Source: Bacteroidota bacterium
Lineage (GTDB): Bacteria; Bacteroidota; Bacteroidia; Bacteroidales; JAAUTT01
Reading direction: 5' to 3'
NCBI GenBank assembly: GCA_030706405.1
Contig: JAUZOO010000005.1
Span: 1 to 64,000, forward strand
Length of the DNA stretch: 64,000 bases
Shown here piece after piece: positions 50,378-59,874 of this stretch (positions are counted from its first letter, which is position 1; every line of letters begins with the position of its first letter). The position numbers and the translations under genes are program-made. Below the pieces are notes generated by a model. The model was given only the letters and a program-made list of their open reading frames with translations, ran no database searches and had not been told where the DNA came from.

Positions 50378-51326
50378 GCTTTTTGTCTCTCAAGTACAAA
50401 ACATCTCCAACATTCACATCAGTGTCTTTGTCGAGCCGGTTTAACCGTCGAATATGCCTGATTTTTATCCCGTAAAGCTGTGAAATGGTATAAATATTCT
50501 CGCCAGCCTGAACCGTATGAAAATCATTGCCTTTTTCTGCTCTGCGTCGTTTAGGCTGAAGATAGATAATTTGCCCCGGCTGTAATTGGGCGTCTTTGGG
50601 AAGGTCGTTGTAACTGGGCAACTGAAACCGGAACTTGTCAAATTCTTTGGTAAGCTTCTCAAAGGTATCTCCGTTTTTCACAATTACATATTCAACGTCG
50701 TTGCGTTTGTATACCGGACGGGTCTTGAGTGTGAACGTAAAATCGGGTTCAGCTTTAGCCGACGGACTTTTCTTTTCGGCACGTTTAGCCGGGGTGTATT
50801 GAAAATACGATGCCAGTCCCTGGTCGTAAACATACAACTTATTATCCTGAATGAGTTTAATAAGCATATCGGCATATCTGGGATTGGTAGCATATCCGGC
50901 TCGTTTTAAGCCTCGCGCCCAGCTTTCGTAATCAGTTGGTTTATACTCGAATAAAAAAATATAACGTTGCCCGGAAAGCAAAAATTCAGAGTGATCATAA
51001 AATGATTCTTCAGCAGATTGGTATTTCCGAAAGCATTCGTTTTTTGTATCATCATCCTGATAAATGGCCGGGCCTTTCCAGTTATGGCACTTAATTCCAA
51101 AATGGTTACGGGCTTCTTTGGCCAAGCGACTGTTTCCATTTTCCGATTCCAGCAAGCCCTGAGCCAACGTGATACTGGCAGGGATGCCGCTTCGTTTCAT
51201 TTCAGCAATGGCAATATCCTTATACGTGTTCACATATTCGTCGATGGAAGTGCGTTTTTTCACCTGTGCAAAACATTCAGCAGTAATAAAATAGCAGACA
51301 ATTATAAGCAGAAAGTGTCGTTTCAT
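50367..51326 (-). CDS. GH73 glucosaminidase with LysM domains
   Basis: 319 residues from the ATG at 51326 (MKRHFLLIIVCYFITAECFA, signal peptide). Residues about 27-175 form the GH73/FlgJ-like endo-beta-N-acetylglucosaminidase domain, with catalytic E60 in ITLAQGLLESENGNSRLAKE, then FGIKCHNWKG and YATNPRYADMLIKLI. Two LysM-type modules follow (about 210-255 and 272-315). It cuts peptidoglycan glycan strands in the periplasm. The 3' end overlaps the TPR-CHAT gene convergently. Confidence 0.88.
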   Translation of the reverse strand: MKRHFLLIIVCYFITAECFAQVKKRTSIDEYVNTYKDIAIAEMKRSGIPASITLAQGLLESENGNSRLAKEARNHFGIKCHNWKGPAIYQDDDTKNECFRKYQSAEESFYDHSEFLLSGQRYIFLFEYKPTDYESWARGLKRAGYATNPRYADMLIKLIQDNKLYVYDQGLASYFQYTPAKRAEKKSPSAKAEPDFTFTLKTRPVYKRNDVEYVIVKNGDTFEKLTKEFDKFRFQLPSYNDLPKDAQLQPGQIIYLQPKRRRAEKGNDFHTVQAGENIYTISQLYGIKIRHIRRLNRLDKDTDVNVGDVLYLRDKKPKN

Positions 51327-51383
51327 GGATATTAACTTATCAATCACGTGGTTAAACGTTGCGAATATACACACGGATAATAT

Positions 51384-51420
51384 AAAAGCCGAAGCGTTTT
51401 TTAATTTTCTTCGGCTTTTT
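51384..51420 (-). terminator. Intrinsic terminator after the RluA gene
   Basis: AAAAGCCGAAG (51384-51394) pairs with CTTCGGCTTTT (51409-51419). Read leftward it is followed by a T-run. Confidence 0.85.
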
Positions 51421-51440
51421 ATAAGATCTTGTTTATAAAT

Positions 51441-52121
51441 TTATTCCCCAATAATATCGAGAAATGTTTTCCAGAGTTTGTCGTCGGGTACGGGTGCAAC
51501 GATGGTTATTTGTTCGTCGCGAACAGGATGGATGAACGTAACTTTACGGGAATGAAGGTTGATGCCTGCATCCTTGTTGCTACGAGGAAATCCGTATTTG
51601 AGATCGCCTTTAATGGGACAGCCCATCGCCGCCAACTGGCAACGTATCTGATGGTGACGTCCGGTTTCGAGGTTTATCTCCAACAGATGATAATTATCCG
51701 ATGAAGCAATTAACCGATAGTGAAGAATGGCTTTTTTAGAGCCGGGAACTTCGTTCGTGTGACAGTACGATTTATTCGTTTTGGTATTGCGGACGATATA
51801 GTGCTCCAACGTCCCTTCGGGTTGCGAAGGCTTATTTTTAACAATAGCCCAGTAAATCTTTTCAACCGATTTTTCCTGAAACATAACATTGAGGCGGGCC
51901 AAAGCTTTGGAGGTACGAGCAAAAAGCACAACCCCGCTCACTGGTCGGTCAATACGGTGAACCACGCCAAGAAAAACTTCGCCTGGTTTTTGATATTTTT
52001 GTTTGATATAATCTTTTACCAATTCATCGAGCGGCTTATCGCCTGTTTTATCGACCTGTACAATTTCGGCAACACTTTTATTTACAGCGATAATGTGATT
52101 GTCTTCGTATAATATTTCCAT
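51441..52121 (-). CDS. RluA-family pseudouridine synthase
   Basis: 226 residues from the ATG at 52121 (MEILYEDNHIIAVNK, the family's normal start); a longer frame adds 13 residues. The catalytic D58 is in GVVHRIDRPVSGVVLFARTS, followed by EKIYWAIV, RHHQIRCQLAAMG and the C-terminal LHSRKVTFIHPV. There is no S4 domain, so it is a short RluA-type enzyme that converts specific uridines in rRNA or tRNA. It lies 54 bases downstream of panB and may share its transcript. Confidence 0.9.
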   Translation of the reverse strand: MEILYEDNHIIAVNKSVAEIVQVDKTGDKPLDELVKDYIKQKYQKPGEVFLGVVHRIDRPVSGVVLFARTSKALARLNVMFQEKSVEKIYWAIVKNKPSQPEGTLEHYIVRNTKTNKSYCHTNEVPGSKKAILHYRLIASSDNYHLLEINLETGRHHQIRCQLAAMGCPIKGDLKYGFPRSNKDAGINLHSRKVTFIHPVRDEQITIVAPVPDDKLWKTFLDIIGE

Positions 52122-52175
52122 GTTTGAAGAAGTGCCGGAGATTAAACTTTTATAAGCCAACCTCCACCTAAAAAA

Positions 52176-52991
52176 TTAATATTGTTCCTTTGCGTTAGGG
52201 AAATCCTTAGATTTAACGTCGTGAATATAAGACTGTACTGCACCTTTAATCTCGTCGTATAAATTATGGTACCGACGCAGAAAACGAGGCGAAAATTCCT
52301 GGGTAATTCCAAGCATATCATGCAAAACCAAAACTTGTCCGTCAACACCAGAACCAGCTCCGATGCCTATAATCGGAATCCTGACTTCCTGGGCGACCTG
52401 GGCGGCAAGTTTGGCCGGAATTTTTTCGAGTACGATGGCAAAGCATCCGATTTCTTCGAGCAAGTGAGCATCTTCAATAAGTTTTTGAGCTTCTGCTTCT
52501 TCCTTAGCGCGTACTACGTACGTTCCAAATTTATGAATAGATTGCGGGGTAAGACCTAAATGCCCCATAACCGGGATGCCGGCACTAAGGATACGTTCAA
52601 CGGATTCCTTGATTTCGGCCCCGCCTTCGATTTTTATAGCTCCTGCTCCGGTTTCTTTCATAATCCGAATGGCTGAATTTAATGCTTCGAGCGAGTTCCC
52701 CTGATATGTTCCAAAGGGCAAGTCCACCACTACCAAAGCCCGCTGAGCTCCGCGAACTACGGACGATGCGTGATAAATCATCTGGTTAAGGGTGATGGGC
52801 AATGTTGTTTCGTGACCAGCCATTACATTTGAGGCAGAGTCGCCTACTAATATAACATCTATACCCGAGTTGTCGAGTATCCGGGCCATGGAATAATCAT
52901 AACCGGTCAGCATCGAAATTTTTTCTCCTTTTAATTTCATTTCGGCCAACACATGGGTAGTTACCCGTTTTACATCATGATGAACTGACAT
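52176..52991 (-). CDS. panB: 3-methyl-2-oxobutanoate hydroxymethyltransferase
   Basis: First committed step toward pantothenate/CoA: transfer of hydroxymethyl from methylene-THF to ketoisovalerate. 271 residues. Metal ligands and active site are visible: D51 in [14 protein letters not shown]90 in [12 protein letters not shown]122 in [17 protein letters not shown] (143-151) and the catalytic Glu in [11 protein letters not shown]. Upstream, CAAAGTTA at 53138-53145 could be a promoter element. Confidence 0.95.
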   Translation of the reverse strand: MSVHHDVKRVTTHVLAEMKLKGEKISMLTGYDYSMARILDNSGIDVILVGDSASNVMAGHETTLPITLNQMIYHASSVVRGAQRALVVVDLPFGTYQGNSLEALNSAIRIMKETGAGAIKIEGGAEIKESVERILSAGIPVMGHLGLTPQSIHKFGTYVVRAKEEAEAQKLIEDAHLLEEIGCFAIVLEKIPAKLAAQVAQEVRIPIIGIGAGSGVDGQVLVLHDMLGITQEFSPRFLRRYHNLYDEIKGAVQSYIHDVKSKDFPNAKEQY

Positions 52992-53300
52992 TGCAAAGAG
53001 TTTTTATGTAAGTGATTATAAAATAAAATAATCTTCCATTGAAGATATTTGCATCCCGAAAGGAAAACATTACCCATTCATTTCGAAATGATTTACGTTA
53101 GGATTCCCTAAAATTTCACAAATTCAGTAAACAGTACAAAGTTATATAATTTATATGGAGAAGCGGTTCGATATTTGTGATGAAACAACGCTGTTGTATT
53201 AAAAAGCTTGGTATAAAATCTAAATTATTTGTTTGGGTTTCACCGCGAAAAGGATTATCATTGCAACCATTGATAATGGGACAACCTAATATTAAAGTTC
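52992..53300. other. Divergent promoter region of panB and larC
   Basis: No gene is supported; a 63-codon frame crossing into larC is out of frame with it. Possible promoter elements for both directions are present (53138-53145 leftward, 53232-53263 rightward). Confidence 0.5.
53232..53263 (+). promoter_or_regulatory. Bacteroidota-type promoter of the lar operon
   Basis: TTTG (53232-53235), 20 bases, then TATCATTG (53256-53263), one base from TAnnTTTG. It ends 37 bases before the larC ATG. Confidence 0.5.
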
Positions 53301-54581
53301 ATGAAAATATTGTATTACGACTGTTTTTCGGGAATCAGCGGAGACATGAACCTGGCAGCCATGGTTGATCTGGGCGTTGACCCGACATACCTTCTCAACG
53401 AGCTAAAAAAACTGAAAGTTGACGGTTATTCCATTTCATTTGTTCCCGACCAACGTAAAGGTATTTCCGGAACCCGTGCCGATATTTTGATTGAAGAGGA
53501 GCACAGTCATGCCCATGGTCATACACATTCCCCGCCTCACAGCTTTCAGTTTTCAGGGAAACTGCCGGTTTTTCAGAAGGAAGCGCACGGGCATCACCAT
53601 TCGCATCACGAACGAAATTTTGCCACAATACGTAACCTTATACAAAACAGTGAATTATCAAATTTTGTAAAAAAGCTGAGTATCGATATATTCAAGAGGA
53701 TAGCCGAAGCCGAAGGAAAAATCCACGGAAAGCCATTAGATGAAGTTCATTTTCACGAGGTCGGGGCTGTCGATTCGATTGTGGACATTGTAGGTGCAGC
53801 TATCTGCATCGATTTTTTAAAGCCCGATAAAATAATAGCGTCTCCGCTTGAACTTGGCGGAGGCACTGTAAAATGTGCCCATGGCGTTTTTCCTGTTCCT
53901 GCACCAGCAACCCTCGAAATTTTAAAAGACGTTCCCGTGAAATTGGGAGCTGTCCCCGTTGAAACAACTACGCCCACAGGTGCCGCCATCATTAAGGTAT
54001 TAGCGGATGAATTTACGGAGAAACCGGTCTTTAAACTTACAAAAATTGCATACGGAATCGGGCATCGCGACAATGCCATTCCCAACGTGCTCAGGGTTTG
54101 CCTGGCCGAACCTAACAATGTCGAAGTTTCGGGTTTTGAAACCGCCGTGGCTACTATTGTAGAGTGCAACATCGACGATATGAACCCGGAAACGTATGAA
54201 TATGTAATGGAAAAACTTTTCGAGGCTGGCGCCGATGATGTTTATTTCCAGTCGATTATAATGAAGAAAACCCGTCCGGCTGTAAAAATTAGCGTATTAT
54301 GCTCCAATGAGCTGGCTTCGACGGTTGAAAATCTTCTTTTAACACAAACGTCTACGTTGGGCGTTCGAAAATACGAAGTCCGAAAAACAATGCTCAAACG
54401 CATCTGGGTTACTGTCGGAACTAAATGGGGTGAAGTTCGTGTGAAACAGGGAACCCTTGACGGGGAGGTTATCAAATCCAAACCAGAATATGAAGATTGC
54501 CTGAAAATATCCAGGGAGAACAACGTCTCTCTTTCTGTCGTTTATAAAGAAATTGCAGGTTTACTAAATCAATTAAAATAA
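53301..54581 (+). CDS. larC: Nickel-pincer nucleotide nickel-insertion protein LarC
   Basis: The cyclometallase that inserts Ni into the pincer nucleotide using CTP in the characterised enzyme. 426 residues in one uninterrupted frame, whereas the Lactobacillus gene needs a programmed frameshift (larC1/larC2). Visible: YYDCFSGISGDMNLAAMVDLG (5-25), a His-rich stretch 68-103 that could store or deliver nickel, EVHFHEVGAVDSIVDIVGAA and VECNIDDMNPETYEYV. It overlaps larE by one base, and larB follows. Confidence 0.92.
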   Translation: MKILYYDCFSGISGDMNLAAMVDLGVDPTYLLNELKKLKVDGYSISFVPDQRKGISGTRADILIEEEHSHAHGHTHSPPHSFQFSGKLPVFQKEAHGHHHSHHERNFATIRNLIQNSELSNFVKKLSIDIFKRIAEAEGKIHGKPLDEVHFHEVGAVDSIVDIVGAAICIDFLKPDKIIASPLELGGGTVKCAHGVFPVPAPATLEILKDVPVKLGAVPVETTTPTGAAIIKVLADEFTEKPVFKLTKIAYGIGHRDNAIPNVLRVCLAEPNNVEVSGFETAVATIVECNIDDMNPETYEYVMEKLFEAGADDVYFQSIIMKKTRPAVKISVLCSNELASTVENLLLTQTSTLGVRKYEVRKTMLKRIWVTVGTKWGEVRVKQGTLDGEVIKSKPEYEDCLKISRENNVSLSVVYKEIAGLLNQLK

Positions 54582-55375
54582 TGGTTCCTAACAGGTTTGA
54601 CATTCTGCTTAATCATTTACAAGGCCTCAAAAAGGTTGCCGTAGCCTTTTCGGGCGGAGTTGACAGTACCTTATTATTGAAAGCGGCGCAGATGGCCCTT
54701 GGCAATAATGTTTTGGCTATATCTATCCGAACCATGTACATTCCTGGTTGGGAACTGGAAGAAGCGGTAAACTTCTCCCGTCAGCACGGCATCCGTCACA
54801 AAATTTTTGAAATGCCGTTTCTCCATCAGATTCGAAATAATCCCAAGAATCGTTGCTACTGGTGTAAGTCAAACCTGTTCAAATACATGCAATCCGAAGC
54901 TCAAAAGGAAGGCTTCAATACGGTTATTGACGGTACTAATTTTGATGATCTGAAGGATTATCGTCCGGGACTCCAGGCCCTGAAAGAATTGAATATTCAA
55001 AGTCCGTTGTTGGAACTAAAAATTACCAAGGATGAAATTCGGGAATTTTCCCGAAACCTAAACCTCCCAACTGCCAACAAACCAGCCTACGCCTGTCTTT
55101 TAACGCGGTTTCCATACGACGAGGAAATTCATAATAGTGATCTTAGACGAGTTGAAAAGGCCGAAAAATATTTACGCACACTTGGTTTTCAGGGTTCGCG
55201 GGTGCGGGTTCACGGAACTTTGGCTCGCGTTGAGATTCCCCGCCATGACCTAAATTCTATTCTCAATGCCGATTTATTTCATAAAGTATCACGCGAACTT
55301 TCTGAGATCGGCTTTACCTACGTAACCCTCGATATGGAAGGGTATCGTACCGGTAGCCACAATGAGTCTTTATAA
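54581..55375 (+). CDS. larE: Pyridinium-dicarboxylate sulfurtransferase LarE, three-Cys type
   Basis: Adds sulfur to make the dithio-dicarboxylate precursor of the nickel cofactor. 264 residues, PP-loop ATPase VAFSGGVDST (21-30). Cysteines at C92 and C95 (RCYWCKSN) and C172 (AYACLLTR) match the three-Cys set of LarE enzymes that hold a [4Fe-4S] cluster, as in Thermotoga, instead of only the sacrificial Cys of the Lactobacillus enzyme. So sulfur donation may be catalytic here. One-base overlap with larC; larB starts 10 bases later. Confidence 0.92.
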   Translation: MVPNRFDILLNHLQGLKKVAVAFSGGVDSTLLLKAAQMALGNNVLAISIRTMYIPGWELEEAVNFSRQHGIRHKIFEMPFLHQIRNNPKNRCYWCKSNLFKYMQSEAQKEGFNTVIDGTNFDDLKDYRPGLQALKELNIQSPLLELKITKDEIREFSRNLNLPTANKPAYACLLTRFPYDEEIHNSDLRRVEKAEKYLRTLGFQGSRVRVHGTLARVEIPRHDLNSILNADLFHKVSRELSEIGFTYVTLDMEGYRTGSHNESL

Positions 55376-55384
55376 AAGGAAATA

Positions 55385-56161
55385 ATGACGCCCGAAGAAA
55401 TAAAAAAAATATTGCAGGAAGTTAAAGACGGAAAAGCTACGGTCGATTCGGCCATGGACTTATTGCGTGATCTTCCCTTTGAAGATGTTGGATTTGCCAA
55501 GATTGACCATCATCGTGAGTTACGGACCGGTTACCCCGAGGTTATCTTCTGTGCAGGAAAAACTATCCCACAGGTGGTGAAAATTGTGGAAATGATGTAC
55601 GATAAAGGTAATAACATTTTAGGGACCCGGACTACAGAAGAGGTTGCTGCAAAAATTCAGGAACGTTTTCCTGAAACCGAATATAATGAGGCCGCCCGGG
55701 CTTTTGTGATAAAACGGAAAACGGTGGAATATTCGGATAGTTATATTTCCATTGTAACAGCTGGAACCGCCGATATTCCGGTAGCCGAAGAAGCTGCTAT
55801 TACTGCCGAAATTTTTGGTAACCGTGTGGAACGAATCTTTGATGTGGGAGTGGCCGGAATTCATCGTCTTTACCAACGCCTCGACCTTATCCGTGGTGGA
55901 AAGGTGATTGTTGCCGTGGCCGGAATGGAAGGTGCTTTGGCTAGTGTTATCGGCGGGTTGGTGAATAAACCGATTATCGCCGTACCTACCAGCGTTGGCT
56001 ATGGTGCTAATTTTAACGGGTTATCGGCATTGCTTACGATGCTCAATTCATGTTCTGCAGGTGTCAGTGTTGTCAATATCGACAATGGTTTTGGTGCTGG
56101 CTACATTGCCAGTATGATAAACCGCATTGGCTCCGAAACGCCAAGTCACTTAATACCTTAA
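55385..56161 (+). CDS. larB: Nicotinate-adenine dinucleotide carboxylase/hydrolase LarB
   Basis: Carboxylates and cleaves NaAD to start synthesis of the nickel-pincer nucleotide. 258 residues. Its C-terminal two thirds resemble PurE: TAGTADIPVAEEAAITAEIFG (124-144), VAVAGMEGALASVIGGLVNKPIIAVPTSVGYGA and the final NIDNGFGAGYIASMINR. It completes the larC-larE-larB set. Lactate racemase LarA, the best-known user of the cofactor, is not in this window. Confidence 0.92.
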   Translation: MTPEEIKKILQEVKDGKATVDSAMDLLRDLPFEDVGFAKIDHHRELRTGYPEVIFCAGKTIPQVVKIVEMMYDKGNNILGTRTTEEVAAKIQERFPETEYNEAARAFVIKRKTVEYSDSYISIVTAGTADIPVAEEAAITAEIFGNRVERIFDVGVAGIHRLYQRLDLIRGGKVIVAVAGMEGALASVIGGLVNKPIIAVPTSVGYGANFNGLSALLTMLNSCSAGVSVVNIDNGFGAGYIASMINRIGSETPSHLIP

Positions 56162-56177
56162 TCACATAGTACCTTCC

Positions 56178-56816
56178 ATGTCCGTTCTTTTATCTACAAG
56201 TTATTTCGGTCCCGTTCAATATTATACCAAGCTTATTTCGGCAGAAAAAGTTATCATCGAACGATTTGAACATTTTCCTAAACAAACGTGGCGTAACCGT
56301 TGTAGTATCTATGGTGCCAACGGACCTCAAACGCTTTCGGTGCCAGTAACCAAAGGCGATGTTTTGAAGGTTTATACTAAGGATATTCGCATTGATTATT
56401 CCATGCCGTGGCAAAAAATTCATTTTAAAGCCATTGAATCGTCCTACCGATGTTCACCATTTTACGAGTATTATATTGACGATCTTATTTCTTTCTTCGA
56501 GAAACGATATGATTTTTTGTACGATTATAACCTTGATATTATCAATGTAGTATGCGAGTTAATAGGATTTAGCCCGATCATTGAAGAAAGTGACAATTAC
56601 ATTGTTGATCTCCCGGCAAATTACATTGATTATCGTGATGCCATTCATCCCAAGCCACGAATGTTTAAGCCCGATCCTTCGTTTGCTGCTCCTGTTTACC
56701 GGCAGGTTTTTGAGCCAAAATCGGGTTTTGTATCGAACCTTAGCGTTCTGGATTTATTATTTAATACCGGTACCGAAGCCTTAGTGTTGCTTAAAAAGAG
56801 TTACATCGTTGCATAA
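56178..56816 (+). CDS. WbqC family protein
   Basis: 212 residues starting MSVLLSTSYFGPVQYYTKLI, with WRNRCSIYGANGPQTLSVPV, DYSMPWQKIHFKAIESSYRCSPFYEYY and a C-terminal SNLSVLDLLFNTG, the conserved blocks of the WbqC-like family. Members occur in glycan loci or as single genes; activity is unproven. It lies 16 bases after larB in the same direction but is probably not part of nickel metabolism. Confidence 0.85.
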   Translation: MSVLLSTSYFGPVQYYTKLISAEKVIIERFEHFPKQTWRNRCSIYGANGPQTLSVPVTKGDVLKVYTKDIRIDYSMPWQKIHFKAIESSYRCSPFYEYYIDDLISFFEKRYDFLYDYNLDIINVVCELIGFSPIIEESDNYIVDLPANYIDYRDAIHPKPRMFKPDPSFAAPVYRQVFEPKSGFVSNLSVLDLLFNTGTEALVLLKKSYIVA

Positions 56817-56819
56817 AAA

Positions 56820-56845
56820 AAGGCCGTCCGTTGCCGAACGACCTT
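56820..56845 (-). terminator. Intrinsic terminator of the FadL-like gene
   Basis: AAGGCCGTCCG pairs with CGAACGACCTT with two mismatches. Read leftward a T-run follows, so it serves the minus-strand gene ending at 56896. Confidence 0.65.
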
Positions 56846-56895
56846 CACCCTAAACCTAATTGGAACTTAATCCAAAAACCACATTCTTAAATATT

Positions 56896-58428
56896 CTAAA
56901 ATTTAAAACCAAGAGTAGCAATAATCCTGCCAGAACTCGACTTTATTTTTGAAAGTTCCGGAACTACGTAAGTTTTATTGTCTGTTGTGCTATAGTATTC
57001 GTAATCATATAGCTTATGGTAATATGTGCTATTAAATACGATATATCCAAAATCGAGAAAGAAGGATTTGCCGCGATAACCCATACCGAAAGAGTACGAT
57101 TGTGTACTGGCATCTTTGTTAAACTGATCAGATTTATATGGACTTCCATAATACCCGTAGCCCCCGCGTATAGCATAATCCCCAGCTTTTAGTTCTGCAC
57201 CTATCTTTAAATTGCCAGTTGCTCTAAAGCTGTTCTGAATGTTATTATTAGCGGTCGTATATGCATAATCGTCAGCACGTACTTTTGCTTTGGTATAATC
57301 AACAAATTCATAATCTAAACTAAGTATTCCATATTGAGATTGAAGAGCCACACTAGCTATGGTTTTCATCGGAGTCGTAATTTTATAGCTGTATGTAGTT
57401 ACGTCAGTGCTAGAGTAAAATGAAGTTTGATTTTGGGTATTATCAGGAGGTGAATTTTTAAATTGGGTACTCATACTTGTCGAAAACTCAGAATCGAGGT
57501 TGTAAAATGTAGGAGTGTGGAACGCCAAACCAATCCTGATGAGTTCTATCGGCCGATATATAAGTCCTGCTTTAAAATTGTAACCAGTTCCCCTGACATT
57601 AAACTGATCGTTAAAAGTGAACGATGTTAAATAGTCGGAACTATTATTGTATTCACTATGGCTTTTTAGTTCGTCATACGAAACGCTTTGAATACCTATA
57701 GTAGCACCAAGATAAAGTTGATGGCTGTAATTGGCTCCAAACGAAAATGCGTATTCGCCAATACCTCCTTTGGTGGTAATTGTCCTTTCTACATCTTGGT
57801 TATAGCCAAAATCTTTAAAATCGTGCAGAAAGAGATTATAAGTAGCAGAAGTACTTTTTTTGTCATAAAATAGAGCGTAAGTGTCCCATGCAAGGAGCTC
57901 ATAATTATAGTCCAAGTTATTTACTTTTTCATTGAGGGTCGTTCCAGGAACGGAGTTTGCATTCATGATAAACTCATCCAGCATAGAACTGTTTGTATTC
58001 TTTCCTACAATGGTAATATTTCTGTTGAAATCGCTCAATCTATTATAGGTCACACCCAAACTTGTACTCACCCATCCTTGGTCTTTATTTGTATTGAAGG
58101 TATAGACGTATCCTATATTGTTTAAATTGAGGTTATACTTACTGTCGGAATAATTGTTTCCGTAAAATTTTGATTTAGTGTTATCTATATTTAAGGAAGG
58201 AGTGAGCGTAAATTCGGAAGTCCTGTAAGCTCCTATACCTGCGGGGTTTATACTCAACGAAGTCATATCAGCTCCTAAGGCCCCAAACGCGCCTCCCATA
58301 CTCATGCCCCGGGCTGTACCGCCGGTATAATATTGTGATAACCGTAATACATCCGATTCATTCTGAGCCAATATTGGAAGGGAAATTAGACACAAAAAAT
58401 AGGTTATGGATAATCTCATTGTTTTCAT
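56896..58428 (-). CDS. OmpP1/FadL-like outer-membrane barrel
   Basis: 510 residues with signal peptide MKTMRLSITYFLCLISLPILAQ (a start three residues later also works). The mature start LRLSQYYTGGTARGMSMGGAFGALGADMTSLSINPAGIGAYRTSEFTLTPS is the classic hatch region of Bacteroidota OmpP1/FadL-like hydrophobic-compound transporters. Many amphipathic strands follow, ending ...RIIATLGFKF. It lies 85 bases downstream of the Ser/Tyr-rich lipoprotein gene. Confidence 0.85.
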   Translation of the reverse strand: MKTMRLSITYFLCLISLPILAQNESDVLRLSQYYTGGTARGMSMGGAFGALGADMTSLSINPAGIGAYRTSEFTLTPSLNIDNTKSKFYGNNYSDSKYNLNLNNIGYVYTFNTNKDQGWVSTSLGVTYNRLSDFNRNITIVGKNTNSSMLDEFIMNANSVPGTTLNEKVNNLDYNYELLAWDTYALFYDKKSTSATYNLFLHDFKDFGYNQDVERTITTKGGIGEYAFSFGANYSHQLYLGATIGIQSVSYDELKSHSEYNNSSDYLTSFTFNDQFNVRGTGYNFKAGLIYRPIELIRIGLAFHTPTFYNLDSEFSTSMSTQFKNSPPDNTQNQTSFYSSTDVTTYSYKITTPMKTIASVALQSQYGILSLDYEFVDYTKAKVRADDYAYTTANNNIQNSFRATGNLKIGAELKAGDYAIRGGYGYYGSPYKSDQFNKDASTQSYSFGMGYRGKSFFLDFGYIVFNSTYYHKLYDYEYYSTTDNKTYVVPELSKIKSSSGRIIATLGFKF

Positions 58429-58467
58429 AAAGCCTGTTTTGAATTATACATAATAAGTGAAGATACA

Positions 58468-58503
58468 GGAATCCCATATAACCTCGGAGTTTAATGGGAT
58501 TCC
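58468..58503. terminator. Hairpin between lipoprotein and FadL-like genes
   Basis: GGAATCCCAT (58468-58477) pairs exactly with ATGGGATTCC (58494-58503). There is no T-run, so termination is uncertain. Confidence 0.45.
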
Positions 58504-58513
58504 CTGAATATTA

Positions 58514-59770
58514 TCAGCGTCTCCTTGAACCACCACCGGATGACGAACCTCCAGAGCTCGATCCAGACGATGAAGATGACGACGATGAGCCTGAAGAATA
58601 CGAACCCCGGCTGCTGCCTGATGAGTAGGAATTACTTCCGGAGCTGTAGCTGCTACTTGAAGGAGCCGAATATCTCGGTTGCGACGAATAATCGGATGAA
58701 CTGCGGCTGTTCGAGTTGTTTTCCGAATAGGTACTTCTCCGAGTTACGGAAGAAGACGTATTTTCGTTATACGTAGGCCGAGAATACGTTCTTGGTTTAC
58801 TGTATGTAGGCGTATACGTTCTCGAATTATTTTCAGCCTCGCTTCGAGCTTGATAGGCTGAGCCATCACTGTTATATCGACGGCTAGTGGATGTATTCGT
58901 ATTGCTGGCCGGAGCCATTCGTGTATAAGCTGCTCTTTCGGCCGAAACCCTGCTACTTCCGTAATATTCTGAACTATATCTGCGGCTGTTGGGGTTAATT
59001 GTGCTGTTGGTTCTTAATCCGCTTCCGTAAGTCCTTATCGAAGCCGATTTTTCACGACTATACCCCAATCCGTTACTACCTAATCTTCCGGTCAGGCTTG
59101 AACGGTTGTTTATTCTGCCATATCTACTGTTGCTGGCATAACCATAATTAGAATATCCGCCCCAATAACCATTATAATATCCAGTCCAGTACGGAGAATA
59201 ATACCCACCATAATACCCATAGTTACCGTAATATCCGTATCCATACCCGAAACCATAATAAGGCCATCCCCAACCAAAGCCTACGCTCCAGCTTGGGCCA
59301 TACCAGTAAGGATCATAATAATACGAGTCGTAGAACGAATCACTGTAGAATGGATCATAATATCCACCCCAGTAACCATCGTGGAAACGACGGAGCCTTG
59401 TGGAATAGTAATTGTTGGTGATGTAGGTATTGCCTTCGCTTGCCGAATACGAATCTTCGTAACGAATACTGTCATTACTATAGGCAGCATTTCCGCGGTT
59501 CAAACTGTAATTCTGGTAATTGCCTTCGGCTGCAGGGTTTGCTGCGGTGTCGATGATTTCTTCAGATTCAAGCGATTCGCGGTACCTTTCGTAATTACTC
59601 ACATCTTCTCGCTTTTTGTCAGTAGGAGTGGCTTTGGCGATTACTTGTGTACCGGATTTCTGTCCGGGTTTATAATAAAGGTCGTCGGTCCCGGAACTGG
59701 CAAAATAACTGGAAGAACAAGCGCTCGCTAAAAACGCTGCAAACATTGGAATGATAATTTTTGCTTTCAT
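58514..59770 (-). CDS. Ser/Tyr/Gly-rich lipoprotein
   Basis: 418 residues from the ATG at 59770 (MKAKIIIPMFAAFLASACSS, lipobox SAC). After about 100 residues there is a very aromatic Gly/Tyr/Trp region (SVGFGWGWPYYGFGYGYGYY and neighbours, about 165-220). The second half is Ser/Arg/Tyr-rich and ends in an almost pure Ser/Gly run and RRR. The protein is low-complexity and likely surface-exposed or matrix-forming; such proteins are often annotated 'vitellogenin-like' in Bacteroidota without functional meaning. Its upstream end overlaps the proS leader on the opposite strand. Confidence 0.75.
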   Translation of the reverse strand: MKAKIIIPMFAAFLASACSSSYFASSGTDDLYYKPGQKSGTQVIAKATPTDKKREDVSNYERYRESLESEEIIDTAANPAAEGNYQNYSLNRGNAAYSNDSIRYEDSYSASEGNTYITNNYYSTRLRRFHDGYWGGYYDPFYSDSFYDSYYYDPYWYGPSWSVGFGWGWPYYGFGYGYGYYGNYGYYGGYYSPYWTGYYNGYWGGYSNYGYASNSRYGRINNRSSLTGRLGSNGLGYSREKSASIRTYGSGLRTNSTINPNSRRYSSEYYGSSRVSAERAAYTRMAPASNTNTSTSRRYNSDGSAYQARSEAENNSRTYTPTYSKPRTYSRPTYNENTSSSVTRRSTYSENNSNSRSSSDYSSQPRYSAPSSSSYSSGSNSYSSGSSRGSYSSGSSSSSSSSGSSSGGSSSGGGSRRR

Positions 59771-59815
59771 AACTCGCCCTCCAAATGATAAGTATAATAA
59801 TTGGTTCAAATTTAT

Positions 59816-59823
59816 TTACTTTG
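59816..59823 (+). promoter_or_regulatory. Possible -7 element of proS
   Basis: TTACTTTG followed by CAA, the same near-consensus form as before the EamA gene, 52 bases before the proS ATG. Confidence 0.3.
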
Positions 59824-59874
59824 CAAGTATATAAATTCATACAAATCTATACAAATACTATACCAAAAAGAATT

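Noticed and set aside
53177-53368. 63-codon frame across the larC start
   Set aside because: Out of frame with larC, with no recognisable product; it is upstream leader sequence.
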